This document shows, piece by piece, positions 46,726 through 58,001 of a DNA stretch of 64,000 bases (position 1 is its first letter; every line of letters begins with the position of its first letter). The position numbers and the translations under genes are program-made. The stretch is from positions 124,001-188,000 of the forward strand of contig BCHX01000012.1 in the NCBI GenBank assembly GCA_001599755.1, in the 5' to 3' direction. The DNA is from Gliomastix tumulicola. Lineage: Eukaryota > Ascomycota > Sordariomycetes > Hypocreales > Bionectriaceae. Below the pieces are notes generated by a model. The model made no database searches. It saw only the letters and a program-made list of their open reading frames with translations, and had not been told where the DNA came from.

Positions 46726-48008
46726 CTAGCCCCCAAGGCCACCCATGTCTAGCAAGTGTCCCATCTTCTCAATCTGGTAGAATGTCAGTTTAGTACGGCA
46801 AAGAGCGAAGGATGGGAGTGGATGCGCAAACTCACCTTGGTCTTGAGATATCCCTCAACCTCCTGGCTGCGGAAGCCGCCCCGGCCCTTCCATGAAAGAG
46901 GCACCATGGCCACGCGCTCCGTGACGACGATCTCCCTGTTGGGACCCTCCACAGCCCTGATCTTGTCCGGGTTGTTCGTGAGCAGGCGGATCTCCGTCTG
47001 GCCCAAGTCCTGCAGAATAGCCGTCGCCAACCCGTAGCTCCTGGCGTCGGCAGGATGTCGGAGGAGGAGATTCGCCTCGACGGTGTCGGAGCCCAGATCC
47101 TGCAGATTGTACGCCTTGAGCTTCTCGCCCAGCCCGATGCCGCGGCCCTCCTGACGCAGGTAGACGATGACGCCGCCCGGCTCCGACAAGCTCATCAGCC
47201 GCGCCGCCTCGTCGAGCTGCTCGCCGCAGTCGCAGCGCGCAGACCAGGCCGTCTCGCCCGTGTAGCACTCGGAATGGATGCGCACGAGCGGCAGACCCGT
47301 GGTGGGGCGTGTCTCGAAAGCGTCTGGTCCGTTTTGTTCCTGTGGCGTCGCCTGCTGCTGCTGCTGCTGCTGCTGCTCGGCATCCTCGGTACTGGTCGTG
47401 CGGCCGGGACGCAGCTTGCCCGTATACGCGCCCCTGATCATGCGGTCGAGCTCGGTCTCGTCCTCGCGCGGCGCGTCGAGGCTCTTGCTGCGGATGTGGT
47501 TGCCGAAGACGATGGCGAGGTGCTCCTTGTTGTCGACGTTGTTCTTGTACAGGTGGAGGAACATCTCGGTGCCGGAGACGGTGGGGATGCGCGCGCGGAC
47601 CTCGCATGCGACCTCGGGCAGCGTCTCGAGCAGTTTCGGTCGGTTGGAGCCGCAGCCGCCGCTGGGGACGGAGCTGTCGACGGGGACGCCCCGGGGAGCA
47701 GCAGAGGTGGTGTTGTTGGTCGTGGTCGAGGTCGTGGCCCCGATGATGGGAGGTGTCTGGGTGCCTGGCGTCGCTGGAGGGGTGAATGCGGGGGACAGAA
47801 GCGACGGCGGGGGCAGCTGGGCGTGCGAGACATCGCCGGTCGCGTGTCTCGGAGGAGGGATGGCGAGGTCGTCTATGTGCTGGTCCGCGTCGCCGTGGGC
47901 GCTGGACGCGGCATTGTGTCGGGGCGAGTAGAACGGCGGGAGCTGGTCACGAGCGCTTCCCGTCGCTGCCGAGGTTGGCGGCTGCTCTGCCAGCGCCTGG
48001 GACGGCAT
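46726..48008 (-). CDS. RIB1: GTP cyclohydrolase II (riboflavin synthesis)
   Basis: Exons 46836-48008 and 46726-46773 (intron 62 bp) encode 406 residues. The last exon gives [15 protein letters not shown], which completes the C-terminus after GYLKTK; without splicing the frame ends in an artefactual tail. The enzyme converts GTP to 2,5-diamino-6-ribosylamino-pyrimidinone phosphate, formate and pyrophosphate, the first committed step to riboflavin. Zinc ligands are the three Cys of [15 protein letters not shown]. Catalytic signatures are [15 protein letters not shown] and [15 protein letters not shown]. The N-terminal 115 residues are Pro/Ser/Thr-rich and disordered, and an eight-Gln run (CTG repeat, 47352-47377) sits in a loop before the catalytic core. 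An in-frame Met 21 codons upstream (48071) is a possible but less likely start. Confidence 0.95.
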
Positions 48009-48676
48009 CGTGTGAGCTGTGTTTGAGGGAGGCAAAGTTGAAATGAAGCGGACGTCGACACGCAAAGACAATGACTGTCAAGATTGGCGAGGGAATGCGA
48101 CTGATTGATGGGCGGAGAGAAGGTTAAAATGGTGCGTGGTGCGTGGTGCGTTGAGTGAGCCGAAGTAAAGTCGGAAAGCAGCGATTACAAGTCCGGTCGG
48201 CACGGCATCGGGATCGCGACAAATTGGGAGAGTGGTGGATTAGTCATCGCTGTGGGCGGGTAAGTAATGCACAATGCCCCCGCCCCGCGCGGGGTTCAAG
48301 CGCTGTAAATTGGAAATTTGGCAGGGGATGGGACGCTGCGGGACATTTTCTGTGATCTTGCATCAATTGTTGGGGGGAAATTCCCCCACTTCAGCTTTCA
48401 GCACAATAACAACAATCTTTGACATTCACCGCTTCACCACTCTCTTTCTTCAGGTGGTTGGGAGTACTGCGACAGTCTTTCATGACAAGCCATGTTTGAT
48501 GGTCCGTCCTATCGACAGGGTCAGGATCAGCAATCTCAGGAAAGAGACTCGTCAATTTCAGCAAACAAATTCATCACGTCACGATTAACGTCCAGATAAT
48601 TATCTGCAATATTTGGTATTCATTCATGCGCGCTACTGTGGCGCGTCTTACTGGTATCTATCATCAAGAATCATCT
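48009..48676. other. RIB1 promoter region
   Basis: This gap should hold the RIB1 promoter. No gene, tRNA or strong motif is seen. Confidence 0.45.
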
Positions 48677-48812
48677 AAGAAAAGTATTGTCCAAGCAGGT
48701 TACATGGTCTATCCATGTCCCACTGATGCGCGAAATCCATTTATGAAAAGACAAAGACTGTCAAAGCAGGTACATGTCCTACACATGTCCCACTAACACC
48801 CGAGCCCATTTA
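48677..48812. repeat. imperfect tandem duplication of about 66 bp
   Basis: Two adjacent segments, about 48677-48742 and 48744-48812, share a GAAAAG start, an AAGCAGGT core, CATGTCCCACT and a CCATTT end, with many substitutions between. The second copy includes the stop codon of the neighbouring secreted-protein gene, so the duplication extended its 3' untranslated region. Confidence 0.65.
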
Positions 48813-49463
48813 GGCCTGGATCTCCTTGCCGGTGCCGTACTGGATGTTGATGACGGGCAGGTTCAGAGGCGCATTGCTGCCGAGACCCGAGGGGCAAGAG
48901 GGCTGGTTGCTGACATCGAAGTCCACGGTGCAAGTCTCGTCGTGACCGTACTTGCAGACGGGGTCCAGGATGTTGAGCAGCTTGAGGTTCTTGCCGACCC
49001 AGGTGTCGGAGCTCATGCAGGAGGCAGCAAAGTTCATGCTGTTGCTCGCAGAGAGGGGGAGGCTGCCGCCGTCGAGGAGGTCGGCGCACTCGCTGACAGG
49101 GACGAACTCGTACGACATGTCGATGCCGCCGCCAGTGAGGGGGGTGTCCTTGGCGGAACCGCCGTTCTGGAGGTAGACCCAGGCATCGTAGGAGATGTCA
49201 TGGGCGCCGGCGGAGCTGTCGATCTTGAGGACGTGGGTCGAGAAGGCGCCGTTGGTCAGCTTGACGCAGATGTCGTCGCAGCTGACGGAGCCGGGCCAGT
49301 AGGCAACACGGTTGGTGTTGATCTTGCAGCCGGGGACACCGACCGAGGAGGAGTACTGCTCGTGGGGAGTGACGCTGGCGGTGCCGCCGCGCTTGGAGTG
49401 CTTGGTGGGCACAGCGCTGACAGCGGCCGAGGCAGCGAGGAGAACGGTAGCGATGCTGAGCAT
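48810..49463 (-). CDS. conserved fungal secreted 8-cysteine protein, 217 aa
   Basis: The intronless frame has a signal peptide of about 17 residues (MLSIATVLLAASAAVSA). A short pro-segment ends in Lys-Arg, a Kex2-type site, so the mature protein would begin GGTASVTPHEQYSSS. Eight cysteines remain in the mature part, in PGCKI, SCDDIC, ECADL, SCMSS, VCKYG, TCTVD and PSCPS. The motif NRVAYWPGSVSCDDIC and later GAHDISYDAW are conserved in a family of uncharacterised secreted proteins of filamentous fungi. The pattern suggests a disulfide-rich beta fold, perhaps barwin/expansin-like, but I cannot confirm this. Its compact TATA-containing promoter fits strong regulated expression. Function is unknown; wall-associated or host-interaction roles are both possible. 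Confidence 0.8.
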   Translation of the reverse strand: MLSIATVLLAASAAVSAVPTKHSKRGGTASVTPHEQYSSSVGVPGCKINTNRVAYWPGSVSCDDICVKLTNGAFSTHVLKIDSSAGAHDISYDAWVYLQNGGSAKDTPLTGGGIDMSYEFVPVSECADLLDGGSLPLSASNSMNFAASCMSSDTWVGKNLKLLNILDPVCKYGHDETCTVDFDVSNQPSCPSGLGSNAPLNLPVINIQYGTGKEIQA

Positions 49464-49620
49464 GTTTGCGGTTGGGAGTGAAGGTGGTATGGTTATGTCT
49501 GAAGACTTGGTGTGGATAAAGGATTGTCTTGATCGCAGATCTTGTCTTGTCCTAAGTAAAGGAAGGTAGGTTGATGAGGAAAAAAGAAACAGGTCGAGAG
49601 ATGAGGGAGCAGGGGTCGTC

Positions 49621-49627
49621 TTTTATA
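49621..49627 (-). promoter_or_regulatory. TATA box of the secreted 8-Cys protein gene
   Basis: TATAAAA reads on the - strand 158 bp upstream of the ATG at 49463. It is the best TATA match near any start in this half of the window and is correctly oriented. Confidence 0.6.
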
Positions 49628-52612
49628 GACGAGAAGTGCCCTCAAGAAACACCCCGTTTCCCAGCCTTGACCGCCGTCCCCGACCTTTGGAAGAAGCGCA
49701 TGCCACCTCCTTGATTCAGAACTTGGTTCGAAATGGAAACGGATACACCGATCCACCGCCTTCGATGGGCCCGAGTGCCTCCATCGACGTCCATTGAGAA
49801 CTGCGAGAGGAGGAGGAGAGGCGGAGGAGTGGATGTGTTCCTATTCATGAATGCTCCATGAATGCTCCATGAAGGGTCCAGTTTCTCTCGATCTAGACGC
49901 CACGGGTGGGTTCGTTCGCGTCCATGAATGCGATTCATTGCGATCCCTACGCGTGTCCCGTGGAGGTGCTCGCGTTTGTACTCGTCCAGGCCGATGTTCC
50001 CCTTGTCACGTTGGCCGTTGGAGCTACAAAGGAACAGCGTTTCGCCTACGGATCGGGTGCCTGACATGGCTTGGATCCACACACACATGACAAGCCAGGG
50101 GGATTTTCCAGAAAGAGGCAGGAAAAGGGGGGGAATAGGGAACAAGGGTCGCATCAATGCAAGCGAAACGCAGAGACTGGCAGCTACGTCTCATCACGCT
50201 TGGCTCCAAAGGGATTAGACAAAGGGGCCTCGGGGCGAGGAAAAAACGCTCAGTCAGGACAGAGTTCAGCCGAGTCGAGCAGGCGTCTTCCCTCCCAGAT
50301 GCTTGACACACACGGAACGGTGTCACTCAGCCGTCAGTCAGCCGTGGTGGGAAGGACGTGCCATGTGGGAAGGCCAGCCTAGCCTCGCGCTACTGCCAGG
50401 CACCGGCGGGAATGTAATGTAGTATTGCCCTCGCGACAGGCCGGCGACGCAGGTACACACATGAAGGCGGCACAGCGAGGGGTGGATGTCGGATCGGAGA
50501 GGGGCACATGGACGAGGACCTGACTAAACGACTCGAGGGACGAGCTACGAAGAAACGAAATCTACCTGTAGCTGTTCATCGAAGATCCTCAGCGCGCTGC
50601 CCACAGCTTTTTGTCGCTGATCCGGGCCAGCGCAGACCAAGGCTAAGACGATCACCCTCTAGAAGTCGGTTTGGCAGATCGCCGCGGGGGATCACCTTGG
50701 CCTGGGAACCGAGCAGATACGTTGCATGCATGCATGAAACAGGCCGGGCGGGCCTCCGAGGCGGGACGGGAGATTCCCTCACGAGACAAGACAGGGGCAG
50801 GGGTCGTCTCCTGAGTCGGATCCTTCATGGCCCTAACAGGAAACACTAGTCATTGAGACCGTCCTGATCAGGTCGAGACAGGTATAAAGAGGGCGGTGTT
50901 TCCCACCTTCCTCTCTCCGAGGGTGTGTTGCAAGGTTTCGATGGTTGAGTGGTAGACCAGGGGCAAGTTCCGTATCTGGTAGACACTGGAATGCTGGCGT
51001 TTAGCCTTTGCCGTGAGGGCGAAGCCCGATTAGTCACGATCCATTTGAGTCAGCGGGAGGCACGAGGATCGAGAAGAAAAGAACTGGAGAAGAAGGAAGA
51101 GAAGAAGGAGGAAGAAATCGAAGGAAAATCGAAGCAAAAGAAAAAGCCTCACTGTTCTGGGGAGAGGATGTTGGACCTCGGGGGGACGCATGCACCCGAG
51201 CAGGCAGCTGACGAACGCGCACACATGCTTGAAAATTATTGCAGAGACTGCGCCCATGAATCAGTGGAAGAGACTCTGCTCGAATGTTTGTGTCAATCAG
51301 TCGTTCGTCTCGCTGCTCATGGTTCAGCATGTCTTGCCTGCTGGAAGTCCCAATGTCTCGGCTAACACCCGCCTTCTCTCCCCTCGGGACGAGATATTGC
51401 TAGGGCGAAATCTGCATTTTCCCGACCTGGTACCCTGATCACGTCTTGAACTATTGAAATCTACTATCTAAGGATACATGTTGCGCATGGCGGACGACGA
51501 AGCCCGCGAGTCGCAATGGAATGTAGGCCTGCCAATTTTAGACCACCATGTACCCCACGATCTCGCACCCTCTTTGTTTCGCACCATTCCAGAGCCCTTG
51601 GTCTGTGAGACAATAGCTTCCATTCATTCTGGAATAATTCATTTGCCTATTGATCGCCGTTTGCTGTATCCTATTGTATGCTTACTCGATCTCTTTTGTC
51701 GCTGTTGAGCCTGTAGTCATCCCAGCCTCGTAGAACAAGGCTAGTAAAATTTGTATTGTACCAGGCTGAGAGGCAAAATTTTCGCCCTTCTCCCGGAGTC
51801 TCTCCGAAGCATGCTCCAATTTTCCATTCTTCCGACATCCCAAGATGAGGACTCTCGACCAGGTCCCTGAACGCGTGTCCAACTCCATGAATCATCTCCC
51901 CCCTGACACTAGAACGGAGTCGCGGATCGGAAAGACTTCTCCCGGGGGCCTTCTGCCGCTCTTCTGACCCCTTCTACGATTTGACTTTCTCTCGAACGGT
52001 CTATTCCGAAGGAGGTGTCGCGTGGGAGACTCGGAGTGGCGGCGGAAAAGGGGAAAGGGTGGGAAAGGAGCTCGGAGGAGGATCCATACTGGCGAAAAAT
52101 ATCGCAGCTTGAGCTAGGGGTAAGGAAACTTTGGCCTAGGTCGATCCGTCAAACTTTAATTCAGAGACTCGACCAAGGCTTGATCTGTGGTAAGCAAGTC
52201 GGCATCTGCTCCGCCTCACTTTGGAGTGGAAGTGTTGCTGGTTGGAGCGAGATCTGAGTGGCACCTGGTGAGAGATTTTGTTCACGTTGACTATGGAATC
52301 AGAAAGAATATCGAACAGAGGAGTCATTTCAGGGTTTGTCTTTGACTGTGAAAAAAGTCTAAATGCAGTCTGTTCCGATGGTCTGTCTTGGTACTGTGTC
52401 TTTGCGAAATGGCTCGTGGGTGTATACTGACTGTCGATGGATGGCAATGGCACACCGTCAATGGTACTTGAGGGGCGGGTCACATGAAAATACGGAAAAG
52501 TCCGTCGACACATCGAAGTTCGCATCTAAGAACGTCTGCTGAGATTGCGTATTCGCAGCCAGACGACGCTGACTCGCTGGGCATATGCCCCCAACACAGA
52601 AACTCATCTAGC
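49628..52612. other. 3-kb intergenic region
   Basis: No gene is supported. A short tandem repeat of GAATGCTCCAT lies near 49850-49872. A TATAAAG box at about 50882 precedes a Lys/Glu-rich frame of about 125 codons ending at 51365, which I do not accept as a gene without transcript evidence. The last part is the 3' region of the polygalacturonase gene. Confidence 0.45.
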
Positions 52613-54322
52613 CTAGCCCTGGTCTGTATCGCGGTCGTTCTCGGGCTCTACGCAGGTCAGATCAAGAAGACCCTCGTCGACGTTGCTGCAGGCGTATACA
52701 GGTGGTTTGCGACTGGGCACCGTTACGGTGACGTTCTCAACACGAATGTTGCTGCATCTCTGTTCGGGGCGTGTCAGCGTCAAGATCATCGGATCCAGGA
52801 TCAGGAGAAAAATTAAGCAAGATGAGAGGCGCAGAAATGAAGGGCTGAACCTGCGAACTTACGTCCGGAGCGCTGCAGACCAGAGTGCCAGCCAACGGGT
52901 CTAGCTTGGCTGAAGTGGTCCCCCACATGTTCTTCATGGTGATGTCTTCGATGGTGAGGTTCGCCTAGAGATCGTGTGCGGTCAGATCAGTTCGCTCGCT
53001 TCGCACACGACAGTATCGGGTTCTGAAACGTACTGGAAACTCATTGCACAGAGTCTGGTTCTTCTGCCCGTAGCACTGGGTGATGGTGATGGCCCTGTCA
53101 TTGTTGTCGTGGTAGAACGTGTCGTACGTCACGTTCCTCACCCAGCCCAGGCCGCCGCCGCCGTTGAGGTTGTCCTGGAAGTCTGTCTCGATGCCCGGCC
53201 ACACCTTGATGCGCGCGCCGTCGCTGGCATTGCTCATGGAGATGTTGTAGATGTGCAGGTTCTCGACGATGTCGGTCTTGCCCTTGTACTGGCCGAGGGA
53301 GCCGACACTGATCCCGTGGGAGCCCTTGCAGACGAGGTTCTGGATGACGATGTTTGTGCTGTTCGGCTTGAAGGAAACGCAGTCTGGGGAGATTTTGTAA
53401 GTATTGGGCGGAGTGTGTGCCAGGGAGAAGGAGGATATACCATCACTGTTGTCAATGTTGGAGTCCTGGATGACGATGCGGTCGGAGCGGTACGTATCCC
53501 AGCCATCCGAGTTGGCGATGGTGACGCCGTCGAGGGCCTGGTCATATGTGAGTCGTCATACAGAAGCACCGAGTCTTGGGATGGACGCTTACCTTGGCGC
53601 TCAGCTCCATGTTGCTGATGAGAATATCGGAGCTGTTGGCGATGATGTTGAACCACTTGCGTCTGTGTCAATTGACCGCCATACACAACGAAGACCACTA
53701 GCAGACTCACGAAGGGAGGATTCTTCATCCTCAGGTTCGACATGGTGCCGCCCTTCAGCCCATCCAACACCCACAGCAGCGGTCTTTTCAGTGTGGAATT
53801 CGTCTCAATCTCCTTCCAGTAGGCCTGACCGTGGCCGTCGATGAGCGACTTGCCATTGCTCAGGTCGCCGTAGATATTGACATCCTCCCCCCCCACGCGC
53901 AGGAACGACGACGTATTCTGGAACGGGTACTTGAAGCTCTCCTCGGCCCAGTAGTACACGTCCGAGTCGTCGAAGTGCACCTCGCCCGTGATGACGACGT
54001 CGACGTGCCGCAGGAAGGTCAGGTCGAGCGGGCTCGAGATGAGGTAGTCCTTGTCGAGGACGACGGTGCCGCCGTTGTTGCACTTCTTGAAGGCCTTGAG
54101 GATCCGCGGCGCGGCGTCGTCCCTTGGAGAGCAGCCGGCGGGGACGTGGCAGCGTCTGTGCTTGTCGCGGGGCGGCGAGTAGGGCTGGGGCTGGCCCGGA
54201 CTGTATGGGGAGGCTTTGAGGGAGGGTCTCTTCGGGATCGGAGAGGGGCTGTTGGTAGCGATGGCCGGGCTGGCTAGAGCTGCCAGGGCCGTGATGCCCG
54301 CTAGAACTGTCCAGGACTTCAT
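52613..54322 (-). CDS. exo-polygalacturonase (GH28)
   Basis: Six exons in reading order (53711-54322, 53593-53655, 53441-53537, 53034-53383, 52863-52964, 52613-52759) give 456 residues; introns are 55, 55, 57, 69 and 103 bp. A signal peptide of about 22 residues precedes a Pro-rich segment. GH28 catalytic motifs are [13 protein letters not shown] (the paired Asp), [13 protein letters not shown] (catalytic His) and ARIKVWPG. The [11 protein letters not shown] form and [15 protein letters not shown] match fungal exopolygalacturonases, which release galacturonic acid from the non-reducing ends of pectin outside the cell. The first acceptor is an AAG, chosen because only it yields [12 protein letters not shown] in frame. 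Several NxS/T sites suggest N-glycosylation. With the AA9 gene it suggests growth on plant material. Confidence 0.93.
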
Positions 54323-55752
54323 GCTGAGCGATCGGGAGGAACGGTATGTCTTGGGCGTCGGCAGTCCATGGTGGCCGCCGCACAGAGCACACTGGCTCCC
54401 TTTATCATCAGATGCAGCAATTACGCGTCAATCGAGCTAAGAGTTGGTCTGGCGATGATATATGCGAGCAAAGGAACATCCTCAATCACCAATACGTGGA
54501 AATTCGTTATCCCTGCGTGTTCGGTGGGAGATATACCGGGGCTGTGAGGTGCATATTTTGCCGTCTTGTCGCAGTCAGCAAGCATCATGAGCCAAGGGCT
54601 ACGCTGCCGAGGAGCCGAGCAAGCCTGGGGTCGATTGGAGATCTTTCGTGATGCGACGCTCCCCTCATTGTGCTTGGTTTTGGGGTCGATCCTCTGAATG
54701 AATGCGGGCCTCCCCCTCAGCAGTGAAAACGTGGACGTAGTGGGCTGGGCGCAACGGAAGAATTCATCGAGAGCGGTGAGGAAACAGAGGTTCCAATCTG
54801 GAAGGCTCTGTGAATGTTTCCCCCGTTAATAACACACCGCTGTATCTCTGGGGTTAGTGCTGAGTGACCGCTATGGTAGAGGCGCTAAGAAATTTGACAG
54901 GGGCTCTCCACAGGCAAGTCGGTGACAGAAAAACTGACCTAGCAAAACTGCCCTCACGCCTTCTGCTTCTACGAATGCTGGGATTTCCAGAAGGGAAACA
55001 GTCTGCCTTCTTGAATAAAAAAATAAATAAAAATAATAATCTTGTGTAATAAGGCCTCAAGATCACCATCATCTAGTCTTTCTGCTTCATTCTGACATTT
55101 TTGACTAAGAAACTGCCCCTTGATTCGTTCGCTGGGACTGTGTCCAGGTTTTATGTCACCCGCTCTCCAGGCTGTTCGCTCGCGGACGAGCAGCTCGGGC
55201 ACCGCTCTACTCGTAGGTTCAGAGCGATACAAATAGAAAAGGTCCTGTACTGAAGCCGCTTCCTTCTGCAGTGTTTGTTTTGATGACGCGAAGCACCATT
55301 TGACAAGGGAGAGCGCGAATGTCTCAGCTCAAGGTCTTGCACATCTCCCTGGGCTGTCAGCCCAACGCCCAGACACGCCCTGGCATTCCATCGCCCATTG
55401 TGATTGGCCGACTCGTACATTTTCGTAAGGCAGCGCGTTCCATGTGGACCCGAATCCCTCATGACGTGCCAATCTCCTCGAGAAGGACAGCGTCAGACGC
55501 ATGTTCACCAACGCCATCTCCTGCCAACGGCACCTGACGCCCATCCACCCTTCATCGCGGACCTGCAGGCTCTTCCGTACGACGCCCGTGCATCTGGCCA
55601 ATCACAGAGACGCCCGTCACCGAAGACCCCGGCGCTAGATCGTATATCCTTCACGCTTCACGCGGCAGACAAACGAGCTGAGGGGCGGACCATCGCCGAG
55701 AACAACGCGGGCTTGCTTGGTGGGCGCCGATCTGGACGGAAAGAGACTGACC
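54323..55752. other. intergenic region between divergent genes
   Basis: The polygalacturonase gene and the second Zn2Cys6 gene diverge from this 1.4-kb gap. Only short frames are present. The divergent arrangement makes shared regulation possible, but no repeated CGG-type binding site was established by eye. Confidence 0.45.
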
Positions 55753-57907
55753 ATGCCGACCAAATCCCAGATTCTTAGCAGTGAAAGGCTCAAGGAGCAT
55801 CCTAGACTTGCCACGACGACGGTCAAGGGTGCCAAGCGGAAGCGAGCCTACCATGCCAAGGTCCGGACGGGCTGCATCACCTGCAAGTATGTTGTATCCC
55901 GCACTCTTCCCTGATGCTTGATAGAGGGGTCTACAGGGAGCCTGGACCCTTCCTCGGCGGAGAGATCTACAGCGAGTCGGCTCCCGTCTCCCATTCCTGG
56001 CGTATTTGCCCTTTGATTTTGCATTACTGTGGCCTACAAAGGTGCACAGCATGGACGTGTGTGAGAGCTGCTTCGCTGACGTGGTCTACAGAATCCGTAG
56101 AGTGAGATGTGACGAGGCGAAGCCCTCCTGTAACCGCTGCGTGTCTACAGGGCGCAAATGCGACGGCTACGAGGCGGCGCCTGCGCCTGCGCCTGCCTCC
56201 TCGTCTGATGCGTCCACATCTGCCCTCCCCGACCGCACTTCGTCGTCATCATCTTCCCGCTCGCCGCCGGAGAGCACGCCGTCTTCGTCGTCAGACACGG
56301 CGTTGGTTCACCGCCAGGAGCATCATGGACACTTCGCCGTGCAGGCCACAGCGGACGCCAAGCTGGCTCTTCCCCGGACCGACCCGGAGGAGCTCCGCGG
56401 CTACCGCTACTTCATCGAGGTCACGGCGCCCGCCATCGCCGGCTGTTTCGACATGAAGTTCTGGCTCCAGGACATCCCGCGCGTCTGCCTCGCTGACCCG
56501 GCAATATGGCATGCCGTCATCAGCCTCGGCTCCGTCCACGAGCGGTACGCACTGTCGTCCGGAAGCAGCAGCCTCGCGCGTAACGTATTCGCCCTGCGCC
56601 AGTTCAACGCGTCCATCCGCTGCCTCATGGAGACGCACTCGCCGCGTCGCGCGGACAAGATGCGTGCTCTGACCGTCAGCGCCATCTTCACCTGCATCTG
56701 CGTCCTCGACGGGCAGTACACGCAAGCCCGGATACACGCCGGATCGGGCGTCCAGCTGCTCAAGGAGATTGACGACGAACAGAGGGAGAAGCGCAGTCTG
56801 AACACGCTGAAGAAGCTCATGATGGGGCCCCCGCGCCAGCCGGACCTGACGAGATCAGACTACGGGGAGGACGGCGCAGAGGTGGGAAAGCCGTCGTGGC
56901 AGATACCGATTACGCCCGCCGCGGTGCGATCCATCATCCAGAGCTACGAGGTTGCGGAGAAGACGTTTGCGAGCGGCGGACTCGACGATCTCCCACCCCT
57001 CATGTCGAACAACGAACGCTGGGGCATCTGGAGCACGTACAAGATCCCCAGCACGTCTGCCACGGGCCAGTCGCCTCTCACTCTTACGAACATCTCCGAG
57101 GCGAGCCGCGCTGCCGAGTCCCTTGTGCACGGGCTGAGCAAGTGGGCGCACGAGAACGGCGACGGCCTGGCGACGCTGTGCGCGGCTCCGAGCGTGGAGT
57201 TCATGCTCCAGCTGCTCTCGACCCAGGCGCCCTACGTCAAGTGTCTGCGCGTCCTGCAGCGGGCGGTGCGCGTCTTCGAGAGGGAGATCGCGGCCGGGCA
57301 GGGCCATGCCAAGGACGCAAACGAAGCGACCATGCTCGTCCTGGAGAGGGGCATGCTCGCGCTGCAGTGCTACCTGAATGTCATCAGATTTGTGCTGATC
57401 GGCGATCCGGACTCTGACGACGTTCTGGCGAGATACATGTCTCTCCCCGTCATCTGCGGCGCTATCGTCGACGGGGCGCAGCGGGTCATCGACATCGAGA
57501 CCAAGCTCAAGGCAGACGGCGTGTCGATGCCGCCGGTGCCCGGTCTTGCGACGCCGCTCTTCACCGTCGCCTTTGCCGGCTTCTCATGGCCCGTCCGACG
57601 GCGCGCCCTCGCTCTTCTCCGGGTGCCGCGGCTGGACGGGCTGTGGGACACGCTCATGGCCGCTGCGCTCGCTCAGGCGACCATCGAGAGGGAGAAGGAG
57701 GCCGTGATGGAGGGCAGGGCGCGCGGGCTCCCCGTGACGATGAGGTCGCCTGTTCCAGATGACCCGGAGGAGGAGACAGCCACCATGTTCCGCGTGTACA
57801 AGGTCTACGCCGACTTCACGGGCAAGCGGGAGATGCGGCTGCGGCTGAGGACGTGGGGGGAGGTCATCAACGGCGAATACGGACGGGAGAGCATGGTGTA
57901 CTGGTGA
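55753..57907 (+). CDS. Zn2Cys6 transcription factor, 649 aa
   Basis: Exons 55753-55886 and 56092-57907 flank a 205-bp intron (donor GTATGT, branch CTGAC) that splits the zinc cluster inside its second-Cys Lys codon. Cys41, 44, 51, 58, 61 and 68 have the spacing CX2CX6CX6CX2CX6C, in RTGCITCK|IRRVRCDE and KPSCNRCVSTGRKCDGY. A Ser/Pro-rich linker follows. The remainder is an alpha-helical regulatory region of the Fungal_trans_2 kind (for example ALTVSAIFTCICVLDGQYTQ and HAGSGVQLLKEID). It is nuclear and binds DNA, probably as a dimer. The target is unknown. It lies head-to-head with the exo-polygalacturonase gene and tail-to-tail with the GST gene (94 bp apart), so pectin or detoxification control is conceivable but only inference. 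The start is the first in-frame ATG. Confidence 0.92.
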
Positions 57908-58001
57908 GGGTGTACTCAACGTTGACTACGTACCTACGAATCCAGCCCAGGCCCGATGCGGGTCGCTACTACGAAAACTTGACCAGCCCTCCCCAATCTT
58001 T

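Noticed and set aside
47055..48026. 323-codon open frame on the + strand
   Set aside because: It is antisense to RIB1, whose catalytic motifs are unambiguous.
50992..51365. about 125-codon Lys/Glu-rich + strand frame preceded by a TATAAAG box
   Set aside because: Half of it is a GAAGAA purine run; nothing but the TATA-like box supports expression.
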